DNA from: a virus
Direction: 5' to 3' (one strand)
IMG/VR virus record: IMGVR_UViG_3300010334_000186
Location: 1 to 30,902 of that record
DNA: 30,902 nt
In this document: in pieces, positions 14,107 to 21,797 of the stretch
How positions within the stretch are numbered: the stretch's first letter is position 1
How the letters are laid out: each line of letters starts with the position of its first letter
Notes under the pieces: model-generated
Databases searched by the model: none
What the model saw: only the letters and a program-made list of their open reading frames with translations
Told to the model about the DNA's origin: nothing
Translations under genes and position numbers: made by a program

Positions 14107-14357
14107 GTTCCGACCAAGTTGCAGACTTGAGGGAGAGACTGGCAAGAATCGAAGAAAGGCAAGTAAATTTAATTGCTGTTTTGGAGCGTCACACCAGCGA
14201 AATAGCCGAATGGACTGGCAGGATGAACGGCAAGGTAGACACCCTAGAAAGGGACGCTCACACCATCAAAACAAAGTTATGGCTAGTTGCTCTAGTGTCT
14301 GGGGCAGTATTCTCTACAATATGGGAGCTAATCAAAGTCAGAGTGCTTTCTAGATAA
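14103..14357 (+). CDS. Coiled-coil, tail-anchored membrane protein (XhlA-like)
   Basis: 84 residues. Residues 5-55 are an amphipathic coiled coil (DLRERLARIEERQVNLIAVL), and residues 59-76 are one hydrophobic segment (LWLVALVSGAVFSTIWEL) near the C-terminus. This layout, coiled coil then membrane helix, is that of XhlA-type holin-associated proteins. It is coupled to the 51-residue gene. Together with the lipoprotein 150 bases upstream it forms a small membrane-directed cluster between tail-terminator and tail-tube genes. A lysis-accessory or exclusion role is possible; nothing here is diagnostic. Confidence 0.6.
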   Translation: MSSDQVADLRERLARIEERQVNLIAVLERHTSEIAEWTGRMNGKVDTLERDAHTIKTKLWLVALVSGAVFSTIWELIKVRVLSR

Positions 14358-14358
14358 T

Positions 14359-14364
14359 TTGACA
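14359..14364 (+). promoter_or_regulatory. TTGACA motif upstream of tail tube leader
   Basis: It follows the previous TAA and ends 16 nt before an ATG at 14381. TATGAT at 14380-14385 gives a -10-like box, but at 15-nt spacing, so this is the one copy with a fair promoter reading. Confidence 0.45.
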
Positions 14365-14380
14365 CCCTTAAAGTAGAACT

Positions 14381-14413
14381 ATGATTAACAATTTTTTTGA
14401 GGTTTCAATCTAA
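14381..14413 (+). CDS. Possible 10-residue leader peptide
   Basis: ATG at 14381 opens a ten-codon frame (MINNFFEVSI) whose TAA shares a base with the ATG of the tail-tube gene (TAATG). The TTGACA spacing (16 nt) matches that of true gene starts elsewhere, while the tail-tube ATG itself is 48 nt away and has its own GAGGT ribosome site inside the leader. It may be a coupling leader or simply chance. Confidence 0.25.
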   Translation: MINNFFEVSI

Positions 14414-14760
14414 TGCCAGCCACAACTATCGGGAATGCTGGGCTTGTGTTTGGTTTGAACACGGAAACGATTGGCCTTGTGCAGAGCTTCTCTGAAACAC
14501 GAAACATTGAGAAGAATGAAATTAGAAATTCAACTGGCGATATTTCTGCCGTTGGATACTATAACCCAACAACGGCTTATTCTTTGAGCGTTGCGATTAC
14601 TGGTGCTAACACAAGCCTAACGGTTGGTGGTGCTTTTGCTTCTCTCGCTAATGCTACTACGGTTGGAACTTGCCGAATTGACTCAATCGCTTTGAGCAAG
14701 ACGAATACTGGATTCGTCACTCTCGACATCTCTGCTACTGGTTATCCAAACGTAAGTTAA
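14413..14760 (+). CDS. Major tail (tube) protein candidate
   Basis: 115 residues, small and beta-rich (MPATTIGNAGLVFGLNTETI...). The segment FSETRNIEKNEIRNSTGDIS followed by GYYNPTTAYSLSVAITGANT is typical of short tail-tube proteins: it has the 'EKNEIRNSTGD' loop and alternating beta strands. Position supports it: after terminator-like genes and before chaperone and tape measure, the place of lambda V. A GAGGT ribosome site lies nine bases upstream. No lectin-like Ig domain is appended. The tube protein would polymerise into hexamer rings around the tape measure. The call depends mainly on synteny and fold pattern. Confidence 0.65.
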   Translation: MPATTIGNAGLVFGLNTETIGLVQSFSETRNIEKNEIRNSTGDISAVGYYNPTTAYSLSVAITGANTSLTVGGAFASLANATTVGTCRIDSIALSKTNTGFVTLDISATGYPNVS

Positions 14761-14779
14761 TAGAGGTTCTAATCCTCTA
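14761..14779 (+). repeat. Inverted repeat after tail tube gene
   Basis: TAGAGG (14761-14766) pairs perfectly with CCTCTA (14774-14779) around a seven-base loop. It begins at the first base after the tail-tube stop. There is no T tract, so it is not a classical terminator; it could slow 3' decay of a highly expressed message. Confidence 0.5.
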
Positions 14780-14796
14780 ATCGAAATCCTAAAATT

Positions 14797-15177
14797 ATGG
14801 AAGGCAGTAGTTACTGGGGAACGACAAACATTAAGGTTGCTAGTGCCGTGGCGGCTTTTGGTGGAACACTTCGACAATCAGACCCGGTCACGCATATAGT
14901 CCGTGAGGATGGTTCAAAGCAGATTACATTCTGGTTTAATTCTGGTGGGTCTGGAAGTATGGCAAAGAAGGAGATGGAGGCTAAATGGTCGGAAATGACT
15001 AGCGATGGAGAAGCTCCAATTCGTTATGTCCGAGCCGCACTAGAGAACCGAGAAACGCTCCTAGGGTTGGTTAAAAGAGCCGAACCAATCCAGATCATAA
15101 AGAGAGGGGGGCAGACGCTTCTCGTCCCTACAAACGCCAAACCAGAGCTAAAAAGGGCTATCCTAAAGGCAATATAA
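14797..15177 (+). CDS. Hypothetical tail-region protein
   Basis: 126 residues (MEGSSYWGTTNIKVASAVAA...). It is not recognised. The first half has beta-like stretches (HIVREDGSKQITFWFNSG) and the second half is basic and helical, ending ELKRAILKAI. There is no membrane segment. It lies between the tail tube and the tail chaperone, one base before the next gene. A tail-assembly role is inferred only from neighbours. The ATG is preceded by GAAATCCTA but no ribosome site. Confidence 0.6.
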   Translation: MEGSSYWGTTNIKVASAVAAFGGTLRQSDPVTHIVREDGSKQITFWFNSGGSGSMAKKEMEAKWSEMTSDGEAPIRYVRAALENRETLLGLVKRAEPIQIIKRGGQTLLVPTNAKPELKRAILKAI

Positions 15178-15178
15178 T

Positions 15179-15562
15179 ATGAGTGACATCCTAGACGAAG
15201 AATTAAACGCATCATTTGTTCAGCCCCATAAATCCTTCAAGGGCGAACAGATTGCAGAATACACAGAAGGCTCACGCCTTTTAATGTTACAATGCAAGGA
15301 TAAGAACGATTCATCGGTATATTTTGTTTGGTCTTTTCTCTATTTGCATTTACTCCTTCACAAGAATAAGCGGGAGGCAATTAAGCTGGCTTGGGATAAG
15401 GACACTTTTAGGGAGAGGGTGCTAGATTGGGTGGCCGATAAGACTGATGAGGATAGGGATATTGCTACAAATATCGTATCCACAATCATAGAAGATGCTG
15501 GAAAGGCAAGGGTTTCAATCGTTCAATCTGGGATTGAGGGGCAAGCTTCGGGAAACGAGTAA
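15179..15562 (+). CDS. Tail assembly chaperone, short form (gpG-like)
   Basis: 127 residues, mainly helical and acidic at the N-terminus (MSDILDEELNASFVQPHKSF), with VYFVWSFLYLHLLLHKNKRE and DWVADKTDEDRDIATNIVST. It occupies the position of lambda G, between the tail tube and tape measure. The last codons contain the slippery heptamer GGGAAAC, and a second open frame continues past its stop. The short form would bind and solubilise the tape measure before tube assembly. Identity rests on position, size and the frameshift architecture, which together are diagnostic of tail chaperones. Confidence 0.82.
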   Translation: MSDILDEELNASFVQPHKSFKGEQIAEYTEGSRLLMLQCKDKNDSSVYFVWSFLYLHLLLHKNKREAIKLAWDKDTFRERVLDWVADKTDEDRDIATNIVSTIIEDAGKARVSIVQSGIEGQASGNE

Positions 15563-15771
15563 CGCCAGCGTGGACGGCTTACACGCTCTTTACGCTGGCA
15601 GAACGAACCGGGTGGACTATGGAATACATTTTATGGAGCATTCCAATACGCCTTCTAAACCAAGGCATTCATACATACTTATTTGGAAGCGGGGTTAAGG
15701 TTGTGAGAGATTCCTCTGTAAGTTCAGAAGAGAGAAGCGAAATGGCAAAATTGATGGGCATTCAAATTTAA
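15179..15771 (+). CDS. Tail assembly chaperone, -1 frameshift fusion (gpGT-like)
   Basis: Reading 126 codons in the first frame through AAC (15554-15556), then slipping back one base and continuing from 15556, gives a further 71 residues to the TAA at 15769-15771 (197 residues in all). The new part starts RVTPAWTAYTLFTLAERTGW, contains EYILWSIPIRLLNQGIHTYL and ends AKLMGIQI. It is well composed and fills a stretch that otherwise has no acceptable gene. As in lambda G/GT, a minor share of ribosomes would make this form, whose tail recruits tube protein. The overlapping frame 15495-15698 is a poorer candidate and is rejected. Confidence 0.8.
15550..15599 (+). promoter_or_regulatory. Programmed -1 ribosomal frameshift signal
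   Basis: The slippery heptamer G GGA AAC (15550-15556) is in phase with the chaperone frame and fits X XXY YYZ; lambda uses G GGA AAG at the same place. After a seven-base spacer, GCCAGCGT (15564-15571) pairs with ACGCTGGC (15592-15599), an 8-bp stem around a 20-base loop. The first-frame stop TAA (15560-15562) lies in the spacer. All three elements of a -1 signal are present. Confidence 0.82.
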
Positions 15772-15786
15772 CACTAGGCAATTTAT

Positions 15787-16575
15787 ATGATAGAAATTGA
15801 CCTTCTGAATCAAGCCAAGTTTATTCATAAATTGCAACAATATCAGCAAGTATCAAAAAAGAATATGGCTGATGTTATAAATTCAAAATTAGGCGATGTT
15901 GCTGTTACTGCAATAGGAACTACCTACAGAACTAATGCGGCACAAATAGCAAGTGAATTACAAAGGGTAGAAGGGAAAGTTGTTACTAAAAAAGTATTTA
16001 AGCCATTTGGACTTACAAAATCTGGTAAGATTAAGAAGCGAAAGATAGGCGAATATGTAGTTGGATACAAAGCTCAATCAGTAAGTTATGCTGGTACATA
16101 CAAGCTAGTTAATTGGCTTTTGAAAAATAGAGGGCTTCCAACATTAGGAAAGACAAAGCTTGGAGTTGGTGGATTAGGAATGGGCACAAAACCCGGAACA
16201 ATCGGGGCATTGGCTAGAAGGCTAGTGGCTGGAAGAAAACGATCTATCAACTATATTAGGAATGGATGGGCGGCAGCGGCGGCGGTATTTGGGAAGCGGG
16301 AAAATCTTACTAGGGGTGATTATAGCAAAGAATCAATTAAACGACTTGGTGGAGGAACAAAGGCCGATAGTGAAAAGGCTCAAATGGAGGGAATCATCTT
16401 TAATCGCGCTGGTGACCTAGACACAAGATATTATCCAGTAAGGAAAAGAGCCATTTCTGGTGCGGCCAAGGTTGGTATGCCGGGGCTACTAATGGCTATT
16501 GATAAAGTTATGAAAGATATGAATGTATATCTTGCAAGAAAGAATAAAGAGGAAAGTGACAAGTTAGGATTGTAG
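15787..16575 (+). CDS. Hypothetical tail protein, 262 residues
   Basis: It is basic, begins MIEIDLLNQAKFIHKLQQYQ, and has a Gly/Lys-rich middle (LGKTKLGVGGLGMGTKPGTI) and a helical end (LLMAIDKVMKDMNVYLARKN). The N-terminal helix-rich part and the IRNGWAAAAAVFGKR segment recall minor tail or tail-completion proteins, but no family is recognised. It sits between the chaperone and the tape measure, fifteen bases after the fusion stop and one base before the tape measure. A minor tail or tube-associated role is likely from context. Confidence 0.6.
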   Translation: MIEIDLLNQAKFIHKLQQYQQVSKKNMADVINSKLGDVAVTAIGTTYRTNAAQIASELQRVEGKVVTKKVFKPFGLTKSGKIKKRKIGEYVVGYKAQSVSYAGTYKLVNWLLKNRGLPTLGKTKLGVGGLGMGTKPGTIGALARRLVAGRKRSINYIRNGWAAAAAVFGKRENLTRGDYSKESIKRLGGGTKADSEKAQMEGIIFNRAGDLDTRYYPVRKRAISGAAKVGMPGLLMAIDKVMKDMNVYLARKNKEESDKLGL

Positions 16576-16576
16576 T

Positions 16577-18160
16577 ATGGCAGACGCAACACAAGAACTA
16601 ATGCTTCGAGTTAGGGGTGATAACTCTGGCGCAGATAAGGCAGTAGCGGGAACAAAAGCCGCTATTGATGAGCTTAATATAAGCGGTCAAAAGGCAAAAC
16701 AAGCATTTAAGAGCTTTAGCCATAGCCTAGCAGAAGCTAGAGACGCTTCGGATGTTGCGGCCTCTGCGGCAAATAGTCTTTCTACTATTGTTGGGAAGTC
16801 TCTTATGGGGGCATTTGCGGTTGGTGGGATTAAGATATTTACAGACCAAATCAATCGAATGGGGGAGGATGTAAAGGCAGTTGCCACCGAAGCCCAACAA
16901 GCCTTTAACAATATAGAAAAAGCTGGTCAAGCGATGAGCTTGGCAGAGGCCACAAACCAAGTTGCACAGCTAGACGCACTATTGGAATCTACTTCAAAAA
17001 AGTTGAGCGACCTTGACCGAAGCCCATTTCAGAATTTTATTGCTGGTGCTACTGGTGCTAGAAGTGCTATGGAAGACCTTGTCGAGACATCTCAAAGACT
17101 ACGAGATGTGAAATTGGCAGAAGGCTTGGCAAGCGAAAACGCAAATGCAGAACATCTTTCTGGGCTTGATAAGCAATCTCTTGCAATCGCAAAGGTAAAT
17201 GAAGAATATGTAAAACGAGGGAAACTAGCTCAAACATTTACAGACAAAGAGGCATATCGATTATTTCAAGAAGAAAGTGCCGCAATAAAGGTTAGGGAAA
17301 CCAATGCAATTATCGACAAGGGAATAGAGGAGAGAACTGACAAGGAAAGAGAGGCAACGGATACTCGCAGAAAAAATGCGATGGATGAATTTCAACTTGA
17401 GATTGACGCTCAAAACAAAAAGACAGAAGCTGAAAGCAAGGCATTTTTTGAGAAGCTAGATCATCAAAAGCAATTATTGGAGCAAGCCAAGAAAATAGAG
17501 GAATCAGAGGGAAAGCTAAACGACTTGTTAAATAAGAGAATTGGAATAGAAGATCAGCTTCAGCAAGCGCAACAAGGCGAAACAATAAGGCAAGGGGAGC
17601 TGGCGACTATGACCGCAGGGGTTGGCGGGTCGTTGCGTGGGGCTGGGCAAAGAAAAACATCTTTTGAAATTGGACTAGGAAAAGCTGCAGATAGGGCATA
17701 CCAAGATCAAAAAAGACAAGAACAAGAAAAGCAAGACGAGATAATTTCCAGCGAACTGAAAGCTCAAGGAAAATCTTATGGAAAACAAGATGTTCAAAGA
17801 GAGAAGGTTGCAAGGGCAGAAGCGGCAGCAAGAGAAAAAGCTAAAAAAGAATTTGAAGATCCATATCAAAAACAAATAGAAAATACAACAAAAGCACTCA
17901 AGGATAATGAGCAAGAAATTTTAAAGCAATTAAATGCAATACAAGATCTTGGTGGGTCGGCTTCTTCTGCGGAAGCACAAATAAATGCTATGGCTAATTC
18001 GATCGGAGGACTTTCTGGGGCTATTAATTCTTTGAGCGTAGATTCCAGCGAAATTTCATCTGGTGGTGTGGATTCATCATCATATCTAGCATTAAATGAT
18101 ATTAAGGAATTATTGCAGAAGAATTTTGAAGAACTGAAAGCGTATGCACACGCAACCTAA
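16577..18160 (+). CDS. Tape measure protein, short
   Basis: 527 residues. It opens with ELMLRVRGDNSGADKAVAGT, the N-terminal pattern of tape measure proteins (self-pairing LRV-x-GDNSGAD followed by a helix). A hydrophobic stretch (about 68-90, SLMGAFAVGGIKIF) is followed by long charged coiled coils (about 225-470: KEREATDTRRKNAMDEFQLE; KQIENTTKALKDNEQEILKQ) and a Ser/Gly-rich end. The protein is much smaller than usual (about 700-2000) but agrees with a short tail. It sets tail length and is ejected ahead of DNA. No lytic transglycosylase or peptidase domain is seen. Identity is supported by position after the frameshifted chaperone. Confidence 0.82.
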   Translation: MADATQELMLRVRGDNSGADKAVAGTKAAIDELNISGQKAKQAFKSFSHSLAEARDASDVAASAANSLSTIVGKSLMGAFAVGGIKIFTDQINRMGEDVKAVATEAQQAFNNIEKAGQAMSLAEATNQVAQLDALLESTSKKLSDLDRSPFQNFIAGATGARSAMEDLVETSQRLRDVKLAEGLASENANAEHLSGLDKQSLAIAKVNEEYVKRGKLAQTFTDKEAYRLFQEESAAIKVRETNAIIDKGIEERTDKEREATDTRRKNAMDEFQLEIDAQNKKTEAESKAFFEKLDHQKQLLEQAKKIEESEGKLNDLLNKRIGIEDQLQQAQQGETIRQGELATMTAGVGGSLRGAGQRKTSFEIGLGKAADRAYQDQKRQEQEKQDEIISSELKAQGKSYGKQDVQREKVARAEAAAREKAKKEFEDPYQKQIENTTKALKDNEQEILKQLNAIQDLGGSASSAEAQINAMANSIGGLSGAINSLSVDSSEISSGGVDSSSYLALNDIKELLQKNFEELKAYAHAT

Positions 18161-18163
18161 TTT

Positions 18164-18907
18164 ATGCCAAACATCATAGGAATACCAGCAGGGAAGATGA
18201 TTCGTACTTCGGTTATATCCGATACTGACGATTTGGGTTTAAGCAGACTTACGGAATCATACGCATTTGCAACTAGCGAGTTTCAGACATTCCGAACAAG
18301 GATAATAAACTTTACCCCATACAACACGGTAATGCAGTATGTGTATCCAACGCCAAGCACGAACTATCCGTATGTGCTAGTTGAATCTGTGAATGTAACA
18401 GAGGAAGCGGGTGGAATCAGCAGAGCAACCATTCAATACCAAGGAATTTTAAAGTCTGGAACGGCAAGCATTGGTGACACTTCTTGGTTGCCACCAGCAA
18501 AGCAGAGATACCAACCCTTCTTAAATGGCTCTGGAATTACAATAAATCCGCTTTCAGTTATTGTAGATTTTATTTATTATAGTGATGGCGTTACGCCAGA
18601 ATTGGATTTGCTTAAAAGGTACGGAGAAAAAACCTCTTTACCCACATCAATCAATGGAACTAATTTATATAGAAGCATAAAAGCACCATATATAATTCAG
18701 CAAGAAACTATTGTGGTAGAGCCTAGCTTTGGGGTCGCTGGCTCTGCGGTTGCAAATGTTAAAGGTGGTACTTTTTTACAGACATATTCATACTTGGGTA
18801 TGTTATGCACATCTCATTTTTCAGAGCGAAAAGGATTGTTCTTCTATGTAACAAATACTTATACAGATTCCTTTAGCGTAATAACTGAACAAATACTTGG
18901 CAAGTAA
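18164..18907 (+). CDS. Distal tail / minor tail protein candidate
   Basis: 247 residues, mostly beta strands, starting MPNIIGIPAGKMIRTSVISD. It lacks recognisable catalytic motifs, but size and position right after the tape measure suit a distal tail or baseplate hub component. Aromatic-rich stretches (NFTPYNTVMQYVYPTPSTNY; FLQTYSYLGMLCTSHFSERK) are typical of such beta-sandwich proteins. It lies four bases after the tape-measure stop, so is co-translated. No ribosome site is obvious. Function inferred from context. Confidence 0.6.
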   Translation: MPNIIGIPAGKMIRTSVISDTDDLGLSRLTESYAFATSEFQTFRTRIINFTPYNTVMQYVYPTPSTNYPYVLVESVNVTEEAGGISRATIQYQGILKSGTASIGDTSWLPPAKQRYQPFLNGSGITINPLSVIVDFIYYSDGVTPELDLLKRYGEKTSLPTSINGTNLYRSIKAPYIIQQETIVVEPSFGVAGSAVANVKGGTFLQTYSYLGMLCTSHFSERKGLFFYVTNTYTDSFSVITEQILGK

Positions 18908-18933
18908 CAAAATCCAATAGCTATATTTAATTT

Positions 18934-19182
18934 ATGCCTAGGAATGATAAACAATTAAACGAAATCCCTTCTGGTAAAATTAAGATGGGAAGGGAATTTT
19001 TCAAGAATGTTAGGGATAGAATTGAGACTATACGGCCAGTAGCAGGAGATTATATTAGGGTACAACCACAAGTAGGATATGGCCTAAAGATTTCTGGTAA
19101 CTTTCAAATAGTCACTCTAAATGTGTGTGTAAATGGCGCACCCGGAACACTTGATGTGCTTTCACCAATTACAACCACTTAA
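18934..19182 (+). CDS. Small hypothetical tail protein
   Basis: 82 residues (MPRNDKQLNEIPSGKIKMGR...). Basic N-terminal half with helix FFKNVRDRIETIRPVAGDYI, then strands (GYGLKISGNFQIVTLNVCVN). It resembles short linker proteins found between distal tail and fibre genes in environmental phages. No membrane segment. Not recognised; role presumably in the tail tip. Confidence 0.55.
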   Translation: MPRNDKQLNEIPSGKIKMGREFFKNVRDRIETIRPVAGDYIRVQPQVGYGLKISGNFQIVTLNVCVNGAPGTLDVLSPITTT

Positions 19183-19197
19183 CAAGAGAGCTAGATA

Positions 19198-20895
19198 ATG
19201 GCATCGAATATTGACATCTATTTGGACGCACAAGGCGGCGGCATTCAAGTTGGGGGTTCGGCGGCTGGCGGTGTGCTTCCGCAATTCACTAGGAACGATG
19301 TCTATACATTTAGGCTTCGTGTTCAAGACGCTCCTACTGGACAAGTGCCAGTCGATATTGACACAACTGGAACAAGCTTAAAGCTTGGTATTGGGAACAT
19401 AGATGATGTTCCTACAGATGGTCAGTTCAAGCTGACTTGTAACGGAACAACATCTTCTGCAATTACATTTAACTCAACAGCCCTTCAAATCTACACCGCA
19501 ATTTCTAATAATGTTTCTACGGTAACTACATTCGGAAACGAGGAATATAGTTATGTTCTGACCGCCACCCAGCCAAACACGGCAATGTCGTTTGGTGGCG
19601 ATAGCTTTACGCTTTTCCCATTAAGCTCAATCTTTATTAGCACAAGAAGATTCCCAGCTTCTAGCATTAAAGCACAACAAGTCATTAGACTGCGCCGCAA
19701 TCCAGCGGTTTATGCCAATAGCTTTGTTGCCTCTTCAACCGCTGGCCAAGCAGTATTAACAAAGACACAAGATGGCTCTTCTACATCAAACGAATCTTAT
19801 AGGCTTGCATTCGGCAAGGATGTTGTTGGAGGTTCATTTGTTCTGAATTATGGAAGCAACTCAACCACGGCCATAGCAATCGGAGCAACTGCTGTATGTG
19901 CAACAGAGGCTCTTACTGGGGTTACTGGAATCGGAACTGGCAACATTTCAGTTTCACCTCTAAATGGTGAGAACGGATATTCAATTTCCTTTGTTCGTGC
20001 ATTAGGTTCGCAGAATGTAACGACACAACTATTCCTAGACGCAAGCGGAATTTACTTTGCGCCTTGGCGGCAAGCAACGGTTACATTTGCAACCGCAGAG
20101 CTTGATGAATTATTTGCCGAGGCTGGCACAGATACCTTAACCCCTACGATTGAAATTGAGATGACCGATGGCGGGAATCCAAAGACCCTGCACCAAGGAA
20201 GCGTAACGATTAGAAAAGATTTGATTAGCACCGGGTCTGCAATACCAGCAACTCAAGAAAGCTATTACACCAAGGCAGAGGCCAACGCACTTTTTGTTGA
20301 GGATTCAACCAGTAATGTTGATGCTACCAATAGATATTTATGGGACAGCAGCGGGGAAGTTGCTATTGATTGGGGCTATAGGGCTAACTTTGATATAGAG
20401 GGAATTTCTAGTTTTAGTTGGGCGCAAGGATTCCGCGTCTTTGCAAATACAATCGGTTTCTATGGTAGTGCGGCAGTTACTAAGCCTACTGGAACAAACA
20501 TCGTCTCTGGTCTAACAAACCTTGGCCTTCTTTCCTACACTCAGCCAACTTCACTTAATGTAGTTTCTGCACTTAATCAGGCTGGGTTGCTTGTAAATAA
20601 TAACACAAGCACCTTCGGAGTGTTGCCTCTTTCTTCTAGGACACTCACAGCAATAACTTACGCAACATTTGGAACTGTCGGAGCTAATTCAGTTGTCTCT
20701 ATTACCGTTCCAGTAACTGGGGCTGTGAGTAATGATATTGTTATGATTGGATTGCCCTCAGATATTACAGAAGGTCTGATTTTTTCGGCGCATACTGCTT
20801 CAACAAACAATGTTCATATTGATGCCCTAAATGTGACTGGAAGTGGAAAGACACAAAACGCAACAACATTCCGAATAACTGTCATCGGTTATTAG
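19198..20895 (+). CDS. Tail fibre / receptor-binding protein candidate
   Basis: 565 residues, Thr/Ser/Ala-rich and beta-structured. The N-terminal part (MASNIDIYLDAQGGGIQVGG; FTRNDVYTFRLRVQD) would join the tail. About 355-375 is YYTKAEANALFVEDS, a short trimerising segment common in tail fibres, then a shaft-like FYGSAAVTKPTGTNIVSGLT typical of small fibre repeats. The last 80 residues (from ITYATFGTVGANSVVSITVP to FRITVIGY) fit the C-terminal jelly-roll found in many tail-tip proteins. It would bind the cell surface. Ribosome site GAGAG upstream. Exact receptor unknown. Confidence 0.75.
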   Translation: MASNIDIYLDAQGGGIQVGGSAAGGVLPQFTRNDVYTFRLRVQDAPTGQVPVDIDTTGTSLKLGIGNIDDVPTDGQFKLTCNGTTSSAITFNSTALQIYTAISNNVSTVTTFGNEEYSYVLTATQPNTAMSFGGDSFTLFPLSSIFISTRRFPASSIKAQQVIRLRRNPAVYANSFVASSTAGQAVLTKTQDGSSTSNESYRLAFGKDVVGGSFVLNYGSNSTTAIAIGATAVCATEALTGVTGIGTGNISVSPLNGENGYSISFVRALGSQNVTTQLFLDASGIYFAPWRQATVTFATAELDELFAEAGTDTLTPTIEIEMTDGGNPKTLHQGSVTIRKDLISTGSAIPATQESYYTKAEANALFVEDSTSNVDATNRYLWDSSGEVAIDWGYRANFDIEGISSFSWAQGFRVFANTIGFYGSAAVTKPTGTNIVSGLTNLGLLSYTQPTSLNVVSALNQAGLLVNNNTSTFGVLPLSSRTLTAITYATFGTVGANSVVSITVPVTGAVSNDIVMIGLPSDITEGLIFSAHTASTNNVHIDALNVTGSGKTQNATTFRITVIGY

Positions 20896-20923
20896 GCTTG
20901 GGCTAATGCCCTAAAGAAATCCT

Positions 20924-21556
20924 ATGGGAAAAGTTTTATTTCCTAAATACTTTCCAACTTGCCCAGCCAGCGGAAGTGATTTTATAGTTCCAAGCTATAC
21001 AAATGTACTAACCTCAAATATAGAAAATACTATGAAAATTTTTTGGAGGCCAAGGAAAATAAAGGTCTCTGGTTCTTATACACAGTATAATGGAATATTG
21101 AGAGAGTGTAGTACGCCCGCAAATTATGAGCTAATTATTCAAAGTCCGTATGGTTCAGAAGAGGAGATGTGTTGCGAGCCTATAAATCAGTGGACTCTAA
21201 CCTCCTCAACAAATATTCTTAATCCAGAGGCATCGTATTCTTGGGACAGCAAGCCATTCTATTATATAGATCAAGATGCTTTATTTACTTTTAACAGTTT
21301 TAATTTTCAGTTAAATCAAGGAGACTCCTCTCCGGGTGGATGTTTATTTAGTGTTGCAATAAAACAACTATATCCAATCGAAGGAAATGGCGGCACTTAT
21401 GATTATCAAGCCATAAATATACTTGGGGTTAATTTCAATATGGCGACATATATTAACGACTTTACACAAATTGGATATGTTCAGCCGACCATAGAAATTA
21501 TAGAATGGTGGTCATTTGGAGGCACATACGACACGATAACCGGCGAACCTATATGA
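20924..21556 (+). CDS. Hypothetical tail-tip protein
   Basis: 210 residues (MGKVLFPKYFPTCPASGSDF...). It is aromatic- and Ser/Asn-rich, with beta-type stretches and five or six Cys spread along it. No signal peptide or membrane segment. It follows the fibre and precedes a Cys-rich mini-protein with which it overlaps by four bases. A/T-richer base use than the neighbours suggests a variable or recently acquired gene. A fibre-tip or adhesin-cap function is possible; nothing diagnostic is seen. Confidence 0.55.
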   Translation: MGKVLFPKYFPTCPASGSDFIVPSYTNVLTSNIENTMKIFWRPRKIKVSGSYTQYNGILRECSTPANYELIIQSPYGSEEEMCCEPINQWTLTSSTNILNPEASYSWDSKPFYYIDQDALFTFNSFNFQLNQGDSSPGGCLFSVAIKQLYPIEGNGGTYDYQAINILGVNFNMATYINDFTQIGYVQPTIEIIEWWSFGGTYDTITGEPI

Positions 21557-21774
21557 GTTGTTCTGCTTGTGAAATGGCGAAAGGCTTATCTGGTTCACTT
21601 ATAGAATGGGCTAATGCGGGGATGCCTATTGCAACTTTACCCACGATTCAAAATCGAGAATCTATTTGTCAGGCGTGTGAGTATTATAGAAAACCAATTT
21701 GTCTGCGATGCGGTTGTGTCACAGCCATAAAAGCTAGAATGCAGACTAGCAAATGTCCTATTGAAAAATGGTAA
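21553..21774 (+). CDS. Cys-rich zinc-binding mini-protein
   Basis: 73 residues from the ATG at 21553, which overlaps the preceding stop (ATGA); the longer frame from 21505 is not accepted. Two CxxC pairs are present: CQACEYY and CLRCGC, followed by IKARMQTSKCPIEKW. The pattern R-x-x-I-C-x-x-C ... C-x-x-C-G-C ... K-C-P-x-x-K-W is common in small phage proteins near the end of tail operons and looks like a zinc ribbon. Its role is unknown; it may be a structural knob or a regulator at the tail-lysis boundary. Confidence 0.72.
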   Translation: MSCSACEMAKGLSGSLIEWANAGMPIATLPTIQNRESICQACEYYRKPICLRCGCVTAIKARMQTSKCPIEKW

Positions 21775-21777
21775 CCT

Positions 21778-21783
21778 TTGACA
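21778..21783 (+). promoter_or_regulatory. TTGACA motif upstream of lysis cassette
   Basis: It lies four bases after the preceding stop and ends 14 nt before the holin-like ATG at 21798. That leader is C-rich, without Shine-Dalgarno. It marks the first gene of the lysis cassette. Confidence 0.45.
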
Positions 21784-21797
21784 CCCCACCCTTCCTT

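Noticed and set aside
15495-15698. 67-codon frame overlapping the chaperone end
   Set aside because: The -1 frame through the slippery site gives a longer, better-composed product ending at 15771.
20900-20911. GGGC-TAAT-GCCC hairpin after the fibre gene
   Set aside because: Four pairs only and no T tract; not a convincing terminator.
10269-20924. GAAATCCTA found just before three starts (10283, 14797, 20924)
   Set aside because: Only three copies and the distance to the start varies from five bases to overlap; could be chance.
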